Source: Synchiropus splendidus (taxonomy: Eukaryota; Chordata; Actinopteri; Syngnathiformes; Callionymidae). From it: a stretch of 64,000 bases of DNA. Each line of letters begins with the position of its first letter. The first letter of the stretch is position 1. Shown here in pieces: positions 51,301 to 58,900 of this stretch. The position numbers and the translations under genes were made by a program. The notes beneath the pieces were generated by a model that did no database searches, was not told where the DNA came from, and saw only the letters and a list, made by a program, of their open reading frames with translations. The DNA lies in the NCBI RefSeq assembly GCF_027744825.2, contig NC_071349.1, forward strand, positions 3,720,001 through 3,784,000, read 5' to 3'.

Positions 51301-52130
51301 AGGGTCTTTCTAGTAGTTGCACATCAAATCTAAGCTGTCTGAAGTGTTTTTCGAAAGTTATCAACATTTTCACCTTTGGCGTTCCGGAATCGACTTTATC
51401 TCAGGATGAAAAATCGTTTTCTGCATTGTCCCATAACTTTGCAGGGAAGCTTCAGAACATGAAATTTTCACCTCCCACTATAGCAGAAAGGGTCTTTCTA
51501 GTAGTTGCACATCAAATCTAAGCTGTCTGAAGTGTTGTTCCAAAGTTATCAACATTTTTACGTTTGGCGTTCCGGAATCGACCTTATCTCAGGCTGAAAA
51601 CACGTTTGACGCATTGTGCCATAACTTTGCAGGGAAGCTTCAGAACATGAAATTTTCACCTCCCACTATAACAGAAAGGATCTTTCTAGTACTTGCACAT
51701 CAAATCTAAGCTGTCTGAAGTGTTGTTCCAAAGTGATCAACATTTTTACGTTTGGCGTTTCGGAACCCACCTTATCTCAGGCTGAAAACGCATTTTCTGC
51801 ATTGTGCCATAACTTCTCAGGCAAGCTTCAGAACATGAAATGTTCACCTCCCACGATAGAAGAAAGGGTCTTTCTAGTAGTTGCACATCTGATCTAAGCT
51901 GTGCGAAGTGTTTTTCGAAAGTTATCAACATTTTTATGTTTGGTGTTCCGGAATCGACCTTATCTCAGGATGAAAAATCGTTTTCTGCATTGTCCCATGA
52001 CTTTCCAGGGAAGCTTCAGAACATGAATTTTCGACCTCCCACTATAATAGAAAGGGTCTTTCGAGTAGTTGCACATCAAATCTAAGATGTCTGAAGTGTT
52101 TTTCGAAAGTTATCAACATTTTTATGTTTG
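48321..52130 (+). repeat. Mosaic block copied from 25-32 kb
   Basis: Consecutive segments match different earlier regions. 48340-48480 matches 25040-25180. 48500-49070 matches 25.38-25.6 and 27.2-27.4 kb. 49080-49740 matches the TGTAGAG monomer and the 27.46-27.93 kb group. 49840-50090 matches 30.1-30.34 kb. 50095-50830 matches 27.91-28.64 kb at offset 22186. 51088-52130 matches 28.90-29.94 and 31.35-32.20 kb. Junctions keep the 188-bp register. It is a third, rearranged copy of the 9- and 12-monomer blocks. Confidence 0.8.
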
Positions 52131-53867
52131 GCGTTCTGAAATCAACCTCATCTCAGGCTGAAAACGCGTTTTACGCATTGTGCCATAACTTTGCAGGGAA
52201 GCTTCAGAACATGAAATTTTTACCTCCCACTATAGCAGAAAGGGTCTTTCTAGTAGTTGCACATCAAATCTAAGCTGTCTGTAGAGTTTTTCCTGAGTTA
52301 TCAACATTTTTATGTTTGGCGTTCTGAAATCAACCTCATCTCAGGCTGAAAACGCGTTTTACGCATTGTGCCATAACTTTGCAGGAAAGCTTCAGAACAT
52401 GAAATTTTCAACTCCCACTATAGCAGAAAGGGTCTTTCTAGTAGTTGCACATCAAATCTAAGCTGTCTAAAGAGTTTTTCCAAAGTTATCAACATTTTTA
52501 TGTTTGGCGTTCCGGAACCCACCTCATCTCAGGCTGAAAACGCGTATTCTGCACTGTGCCTTAACTTTGCAGGGAAGCTTCAGAACATGAAATTTTCACC
52601 TCCCACTATAGCAGAAAGGGTCTTTCGAGTAGTTGCACGTCAAATCTAAGCTGTCTGAAGTGTTTTTCCAAAGTTTTCAACATTTTTATGTTTGGCGTTC
52701 CGGAACCCACCTCATCTCAGGCTGAAAACGCGTATTCTGCACTGTGCCATAACTTTGCAGGAAAGCTGAAGAATATGACATTTTCACCTCTCACTATAGC
52801 AGAAAGGGTCTTTTTAGTAGTTGCACAACAAATCTAAGCTGTCTGAAGTGTTTTTCTGCAGTTATCAACATTTTTATGTTTGACGTTCCGGAACTCTCCT
52901 TATCTCACGCTTAAAACGCGTTTTCTGCATTGTGCCATGACTTTGCAGGGAAGCTTTAGAACATGAAATTTTCACCCCCCACTAGAGCAGAAAGGGTATT
53001 TCTAGTAGTTGCACATCAAATCTAAGCTGTCTGAAGTGTTTTTCGAAAGTTATCAACATTTTTATGTTTGGCGTTCTGGAACCCACCTTATCACAAGCTG
53101 AAAACGCGTTTTCTGCATTGTGCCACAACTTTGCAGGGAAGCTTCATAACATGAAATGTTCACCTCCCACTATAGCAGGAAGGGTCTTTCTAGTAGTTGC
53201 ACATCAAATCTAAGCTGTCTGAAGTGTTTTCCGAAAGTTATCAACATTTTTATGTTTGGCGTTCCGGAATCGACCTTATCTCAGGCTGAAAACGCGTTTT
53301 ACGCATTGTGCCATAACTTTGCAGGGAACCTTTAGAACATGAAATTTTCACCTCCCACTATAGCAGAAAGGGTCTTTCTAGTAGTTGCACATTAAATCTA
53401 AGCTGTCTGAAGTGTTGTTCCAAAGTTATCAACATTTTTACGTTTGGCGTTTCGGAAACCACCTTATCTCAGGATGAAAATGCATTTTCTGCATTGTCCC
53501 ATAACTTTCCAGGGAAGCTTCAGAACATGAAATTTTGACCTCCCACTATAGCAGAAAGGTTCTTTCTAATAGTTGCACATCAAATCTAAGCTGTCTGAAG
53601 TGTTTTTCGAACGTTATCAACATTTTTATGTTTGGCGTTCCAGAATCGACCTTATCTCAGGCTGAAAACGCGTTGTCTGCATTGTGACATAACTTTGCAT
53701 GGAAGCTTCCGAACATGAAATTTTAACCTCCCACTATAGCAGAAAGGGTCTTTCTAGTAGTTGCACATCAAATCTAAGCTGTCTGAAGTGTTTTTCAAAA
53801 GTTAAAAACATTTTTAAGTTTGGCGTTCCGGAATCGACCTTATCTCAGGCTGAAAACGCATTTTCTG
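52131..53867 (+). repeat. Mosaic block copied from 34-39 kb
   Basis: 52440-52830 carries the AACGCGTATTCTGCACTG pair of monomers found at 34.2-34.6 and 41.95-42.3 kb. 52850-52870 has TTTCTGCAGTTATC (34.8 kb) joined within one monomer to GAACTCTCCTTATCTCACGC (35.78 kb). 53040-53730 follows 38.18-38.87 kb at offset 14855 (79 monomers plus 3). The last monomer has the rare CAAAAGTTAAAAACATTTTTAAG form, also at 19.77 and 56.27 kb, and is cut by LTR 2. Confidence 0.8.
53864..53867. repeat. Left target-site duplication of LTR 2 (TCTG)
   Basis: TCTG of the satellite phrase CGCATTTTCTGCATTGTG precedes the TG start of the insertion and is repeated at 55961-55964, where the phrase continues CATTGTGCC. 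Confidence 0.9.
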
Positions 53868-53897
53868 TGTAGTGATTCCTTCTCCAGAGATTCACGC

Positions 53898-54089
53898 ATG
53901 GACCTGGTGAACTTTTCCGGAATGTGTAACTTCAACTCGGAGACATCTCCTTGGGTTCCCACCATGCCTTTGGCAGCTCAGAGGTTTCTGAACCCTCCGA
54001 TAAGGACCATAAATCATTCGAATGGTCAAAGGGGGGAGAGACTAGAGCAACAGTCCAGGATGCTGTGCCGTAAGAGGAAAAAACCCTGA
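53898..54089 (+). other. Open frame in U3 of LTR 2, uncertain
   Basis: A 63-codon ATG frame near the 5' end of U3, with a very basic C-terminus (RKRKKP then stop). The frame is open from the LTR start (53868). A second in-frame ATG at 53965 has a good initiation context (CCACCATGC). Some retroviruses have accessory genes whose 3' ends lie in U3, so this could be such a tail. It could equally be chance: the length is unremarkable and I recognise no domain. It is not offered as a gene. Confidence 0.25.
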
Positions 54090-54436
54090 ACAACTCGTGA
54101 ACCCTGTTCGGTGGGGGACACACACAGCTCCCCCTTTTCCAAGTTCCAGATGAACAAAGACAGACTTATATGTGAATGTGTCTTAATGTGTATTTCTGAA
54201 AAAGGACTTTTGTTTCCCACTTAACCCATGGTTTCCACAGGATGTTCCAGCAAACCAGATGCCCTGAACATGTGATGTTAAACTTGACATGAATGGTTGA
54301 TTGTTATGTTGATCATTATAAGAAGACAATGTGCTAGGATGGTCATGTTTTGGTGTCGTTTGAATGCTTAAATTGAGATGGGAAAGTTTTGACAGATTGT
54401 GAGCAACTATACAACTCAGGTAATGTTTTATTGTCA

Positions 54437-54442
54437 AATAAA
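54437..54442 (+). other. Upstream AATAAA within U3 of LTR 2
   Basis: AATAAA in TTGTCAAATAAAACTC lies about 170 bp before the TATA-like box, hence before the transcription start in the LTR model. In a provirus it could end transcripts coming from upstream. It may be fortuitous. Confidence 0.3.
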
Positions 54443-54539
54443 ACTCTGGTACTGGGGGGATCAAAATCTCCCATCTCAAGACTGGAATTTAGGACCCCGT
54501 TGGAGGAGGAGGAGGAAGGCCAGGCTTGGAAATCCTCGT

Positions 54540-54578
54540 CCAATCAGCAATAGGTGATGGAACTCCTTCAACCAATCA
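54540..54578 (+). promoter_or_regulatory. Two CCAAT boxes of LTR 2
   Basis: CCAATCA at 54540-54546 and again at 54572-54578, 32 bp apart (about three helical turns), lie 68 and 36 bp before the TATA-like element. The 7-bp form CCAATCA is the preferred NF-Y site. A purine tract (GGAGGAGGAGGAGGAAGG, about 54502-54519) lies just upstream. Confidence 0.7.
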
Positions 54579-54607
54579 AGACTGGACAAGGAGACTCTTC
54601 ATGAGAG

Positions 54608-54615
54608 TTTAAAAG
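54608..54615 (+). promoter_or_regulatory. TATA-like box of LTR 2
   Basis: TTTAAAAG, correctly placed downstream of two CCAAT boxes, predicts a cap site near 54635-54645 (around GTTCATAGCTCTGTTCACC). Together with AATAAA at 55648 this gives an R region of about 1 kb, which is long and is the weakest part of the model. Confidence 0.65.
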
Positions 54616-54639
54616 ACCCAGTTTACAGAGGTTCATAGC

Positions 54640-54800
54640 TCTGTTCACCCCCCTCTATTCACTCCTCTGTTGCCCTCTGTTCAGCCCACTGTGCTCCTCT
54701 CTTACCCCGTTGCTCTTTTCTCCTCTGTTCCCCTCTGTCCCTCTGTTGCCCTCGGTTGCCCTCTTTCCCCTCCTTCTGCTGCTTCCTCTGGATACTTCGC
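54640..54800 (+). repeat. Pyrimidine-rich CCTCTGTTSCC degenerate repeat
   Basis: Just after the predicted cap site the + strand is almost purely C/T/G with irregular repeats of CCTCTGTTCC, CCTCTGTTGCC and CCTCTTTCCCC at roughly 10-13 bp. The antisense strand is correspondingly purine-rich and gives long spurious open frames. Polypyrimidine leaders are common in highly translated or structured 5' regions, but no specific role can be read here. Confidence 0.7.
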
Positions 54801-55368
54801 CTCCTACAACCAACTTCTCCGACGGTTCCTGCTCAAGTTCCTGCAAAGACTCTTGCTTCTCCTCCACCCTTGAAGCCGTACCAGTGTTCCACTCGCTGCC
54901 CATCCAAGTGTGAGAGTGATAGAGAACTTCTCCAAAGTTGCACGTCGCCCTCGTCCTACAGCGGTCTGCCAAGCCAGAGCCTCCTTCAGGAACGGCCCAG
55001 TCACACCACGTGATCACAGCCGGCGGCCGTGACGAGCACGCGAGTCCAACTTCCAACAACCTTCCGCTACCTGGAGTATGTCATTAAGGCGACCACTCTA
55101 GAAGGTTGTTCAGACCGGTGAATCACCTGGCATGAGAGAAAGATACGCCTTTGGTCCTACGCCGCTCTCTGCCAGCTACGATCACCCCGTCTGCGACGAA
55201 AGATCCACGACGGTCCGGAAGACGATCCGAGAGTGCCATCGACGCCTGAAGCTGCGGGTCCTCATCACCTCCAAGTCACTACGCTGAGAACCAGGACGCC
55301 TCCTTCCAAAGCCGCCTGCCTCCTCCCTCGCCTCCTAATTGACCTTCTGCATCTACTCATCACCCTCT

Positions 55369-55384
55369 CATCCATCCATCCATC
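55369..55384 (+). repeat. (CATC)4 microsatellite in LTR 2
   Basis: Four perfect CATC units, followed by imperfect CATTCATCCCTCCATTC. A splice-donor-like AAAGTAAGC lies about 20 bp further on, but its distance from the cap site makes a leader donor doubtful. Confidence 0.8.
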
Positions 55385-55647
55385 CCATTCATCCCTCCAT
55401 TCTTCGCCAAAGTAAGCCGCCGCTTGTCATCTCTGCACAGATTGGTGTGTTGGGGTTTAGTAATATCATTACTTGCCTGAGGTTGACAGTTAGACTAGAA
55501 CGTCTCAACTTTCCCATCAGTTACATACGCGTCTGATGCAGTATTGACATTGCTTCATAACTGGTTTGCGTTTCCATCGCGATATTGTTGGGATCATATT
55601 ATTCTACTTCTGCATCTTTCCTGTTTCTTTCTGTTCTTTTATTCCTA

Positions 55648-55653
55648 AATAAA
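55648..55653 (+). terminator. Poly(A) signal of LTR 2 (AATAAA)
   Basis: AATAAA in TCCTAAATAAATCTATAAAATT, followed within 30 bp by the G/T-rich TTACGTTGGTCTTG, the usual arrangement for 3' end formation. U5 would then be about 290 bp. Confidence 0.7.
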
Positions 55654-55782
55654 TCTATAAAATTACGTTGGTCTTGATCACGTTACTTTGGAGTGTATTA
55701 TAATCAATCTAAGAGCCTCTGATCAGTAAAGGACATTACATCACGAGTAGTGACTTCAGATAAATAGATTGATTACGCTAAT

Positions 55783-55818
55783 AATTAATTAAGTTACCAC
55801 AGTTAATTAATTAATTAA
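55783..55818. repeat. TTAA-repeat tract in U5 of LTR 2
   Basis: AATTAATTAA (55783-55792) and TTAATTAATTAATTAA (55803-55818) flank a short GTTACCACAG. The tract is self-complementary and easily melted. Confidence 0.75.
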
Positions 55819-55887
55819 GTGTTAATCAAGAGAGCTTAATAGTCTCCTGGAAACTATATTTCAAGTGGTGCCCCAAACTTTCGAGGA

Positions 55888-55935
55888 GATATTATTTTTC
55901 ATAATATCCACGTCACAGACGCAGGCGTCCGTGAC
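55888..55935 (+). other. Two adjacent hairpins near the end of U5 (LTR 2)
   Basis: Hairpin 1: GATATTAT (55888-55895) and ATAATATC (55901-55908) with loop TTTTC. Hairpin 2: GTCACAGACGC (55912-55922) and GCGTCCGTGAC (55925-55935), 10 of 11 pairs, around a 2-nt spacer. They sit 25-70 bp from the 3' terminus, where retroviral U5 RNA often folds around the primer-binding region and where integrase contacts the DNA end. Confidence 0.65.
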
Positions 55936-55960
55936 CCGACAATCCGTCACTTTCACTACA

Positions 55961-55964
55961 TCTG
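55961..55964. repeat. Right target-site duplication of LTR 2 (TCTG)
   Basis: TCTG after the CACTACA end, identical to 53864-53867. The satellite continues in register. Confidence 0.9.
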
Positions 55965-58900
55965 CATTGTGCCATAACTTTGCAAGGAAGCTTCAGAACA
56001 TGAAATTTTGACCTCCCGCTACAGCAGAAAGGGTCTTTCTAGTAGTTGCACATCAAATCTAAGCTGTCTGAAGTGTTTTTCCAAAGTTATCAACATTTTT
56101 ATGTGTGGCGTTCCGGAATCTACCTTATCTCAGGATGAAAATGCATTTTCTGCATTGTCCCATAACTTTGCAGGGAAGCTTCAGAAAATGAAATTTTCAC
56201 CTCCCACTATAGCAGAAAGGATCTTTCTAGTAGTTGCACATCAAATCTAAGCTGTATGAAGTGTTTTTCAAAAGTTAAAAACATTTTTAAGTTTGGTGTT
56301 CCGGAATCGACCTTATCTGAGGCTGAAAACGCGTTTTACGCATTGTGCCATACCTTTGCAGGGAAGCTTCAGAACATGAAATTTTCAGCTGCCACTATAG
56401 CAGAAGTGGTGTTTCTAGGAGTTGCACATCAAATCTGTGCTGTCTGTAGTGTTTTTCCAAAGTTATCAACATTTTTATGTTTGGTGTTCCGGAATCGACC
56501 TTATCTCAGGCAGAAAACGCGTTTTCTGCATTGTGCCATAACTTTGCAGGGAAGCTTCAGAACATGACATTTTCACCTCCCACTATAGCAGAAAGGGTCT
56601 TTCTAGTAGTTTCACATCAAATCTAAGCTGTCTGAAGTGTTTTTCCAAAGTTATCAACATTTTTATGTTTGGCGTTCCAGAGTCGACCTTATCTCTGGCT
56701 GAAATCGCCTATTACGCATTGAGCCATAACTTTGCATAAAGCTTAAGAACATGAAATTTTCACCTCCCACTATAGCAGAAATGGTGTTTCTAGTAGTTGC
56801 ACATCAAATCTAAACTGTCTGAAGTGTTTTTCCAAAGTTATCAACATTTCTATGTTTGGCGTTTCGTAATCGACCTTATCTCAGGCTGAAAACGTGTTTT
56901 CTGCATTGTGTCATAACTTTGCAGGGAAGCTTCAGAACATGAAATTTTCTCCTTCCACTATAGCAGAAAGGGTCTTTCTAGTAGTTGCACATCAAAGTGT
57001 TCTTCCAAAGTTATCAACATTTTTATGTTTGGCGTTCCGGAATCGACCTTATCTCTGGCTGAAAACGTGTTTTCTGGATAGTGCCATAACTTTGCAGGGA
57101 CACTTCAGAACATGAAATTTTCTCCTCCCACTATAGCAGAAAGGGTCTTTCTAGTAGTTGCACATCAAATCTAAGCTGTCTGAAGTGTTTTTCCAAAGTT
57201 ATCAATATTTTTATGTTTGGCGTTCCGGAATCGACCTTATCTCAGGCTGAAAACGCATTTCCTGCATTGTGGCATAACTTTGCAGTGAAGTTTCAGAACA
57301 TGAAATTTTCACCTCCCGCTATAGCAGAAAGGGTCTTTCTCGTAGTTGCACATCAAATCTAAGCTGTCTGAAGTGTTTTTCGAAAGTTTTCAACATTTTT
57401 ATGTTTGGTGTTCCTGAATCGACCTTTTCTCAGGCTGAAAACGCGTTTTCTGCATTGTGGCATAACTTTGCAGGGAAGCTTCAGAACATGAAATTTTAAC
57501 CTCCCACTATAGCAGAATGCGTCTTTCTAGTAGTTGCATATCAAATCTTAGCTGTCTGAAGTGTTTTTCCAAAGTTATCAACATTTTTATGCTTGGCGTT
57601 CCGGAATCGACCTTATCTCAGGCTGAAAACGCGTTTCCTGCATTGTGGCATAACTTTGCAGTGAAATTTCAGAACATGAAATTTTCACCTCCCACTGTAG
57701 CAGAAAGGGTCTTTCTCGTAGTTGCACATCAAATCTAAGCTGTCTGAAGTGTTTTTCCAAAGTTATCAACATTTTTATGTTTGGCGTTCTGGAATTGACC
57801 TTATCTCAGGCTGAAAACGAGTTTTACGCATTGTGCCATAACTTTGCAGCGAAGCTTCAGAACATGAAATTTTCACCTCCCGCTATAGCAGAAAGGGTCT
57901 TTCTCGTAGTTGCACATCAAATCTAAGCTGTCTGAAGTGTTTTTCGAAAGTTATCAACATTTTTATGTTTGGCGTTCTGGAACCCACCTTATCTCAGGCT
58001 GAAAACGCGTTTTCTGCATTGTGCCAAAACTTTGTAGGTAAGCTCCAGAACATGAAATTTTCACCTCCCACTATAGCAGAAAGGGTCTTTCTAGTAGGTG
58101 CACATCAAATCGAAGCTGTCTGAAGTGTTTTTCCAAAGTTATCAACACTTTTATGTTTGGCGTTCCGGAATCGACCTTATCTCAAGCTGAAAACACGATA
58201 TACGCATTCTGCCATAACTTTGCAGGGAAGCTTCAGAACATGAAATTTTTATATCCCACTATAGCAGAAAGGGTCTTTCTAGTAGTTGCACATCAAATCT
58301 AAGCTGTCTGAAGTGTTTTTCCAAAGTTATCAACATTCTTATGTTTGGCGTTCCGGAATCAACCTTATCTCAGGCTGAAAACGCGTTTCCTGCATTGTGG
58401 CATAACTTCGCAGTGAAGCTTCAGAACATGAAATTTTCACCTCCCACTGGAGCAGAAAGGGTCTTTCTAGTAGTTGCACATCAAATCTAAGCTGTCTGTA
58501 GAGTTTTTCCTGAGTTATAAACATTTTTATATTTGGGGTTCTGAAATCAACCTCATCTCAGGCTGAAAACGCATTTTACGCATTGTGCCATAACTTTGCA
58601 GGGAAGCTTCAGAACATGATATTTTCAACTCCCACTATAGCAGAAAGGGTCTTTCTTGTAGTTGCACATCAAATCTAAGCTGTCTGATGTGTTTTTCCAA
58701 AGTTATCAACATTTTTACATTTGGCGTTCCGGAATCGACCTTATCTCAGGCTGAAAACGCGTTTTCTGCATTGTGCCATAACTTTGCAGGGAAGCTTTAG
58801 AACATGAAAATTTCACCTCCCACTATAGCAGAAAGGGTCTTTCTAGTTGGTGCACATCAAATCAAAGCTGTTTGAAGTGTTTTTCCAAAGTTATCAACAC

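Larger units (their letters stand above)
7103..53867 (+). repeat. 188-bp satellite array, central block
   Basis: About 249 monomers of the same satellite in the same orientation, without inversion or foreign sequence. The left part (7.1-23.9 kb) is a mixture of diverged monomers with small duplications. The right part (23.9-53.8 kb) consists largely of multi-monomer blocks repeated at high identity. Recognisable monomer variants include: GAACCCACC in place of GAATCGACC; CAGGATGAAAAATCG with ATTGTCCCATAAC, which loses the central palindrome; TGTAGAGTTTTTCCTGAG linked to CTGAAATCAACCTCATC; and GGGAGACTTCAG with TTTTCTCCTCCC. No gene is present. The longest plus-strand open frames, up to 143 codons, all end at the same repeat-internal stop (CAAATCTAA). 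Confidence 0.98.
53868..55960 (+). mobile_element. Solo LTR 2 (2093 bp), retrovirus-like
   Basis: The insertion begins TGTAGTGATTCC and ends CTTTCACTACA, giving perfect 8-bp inverted ends (TGTAGTGA/TCACTACA), with a 4-bp target duplication TCTG. On the + strand it has two CCAATCA boxes, a TTTAAAAG box, a pyrimidine-rich leader and AATAAA, in the order of a U3-R-U5 LTR. No gag, pol or env frame and no second LTR is seen, so it is read as a solo LTR. It is rich in CpG, unlike LTR 1. Length and 4-bp duplication are compatible with several retrovirus groups, including spumavirus-like ones, but no diagnostic region is present to decide. It is unrelated in sequence to LTR 1. Confidence 0.85.

Noticed and set aside
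54655..55059. 134-codon minus-strand frame with Arg/Glu/Gly-rich product in LTR 2
   Set aside because: It is the antisense of the pyrimidine-rich leader; the low-complexity composition explains the lack of stops. The overlapping + strand frames there are rejected for the same reason.
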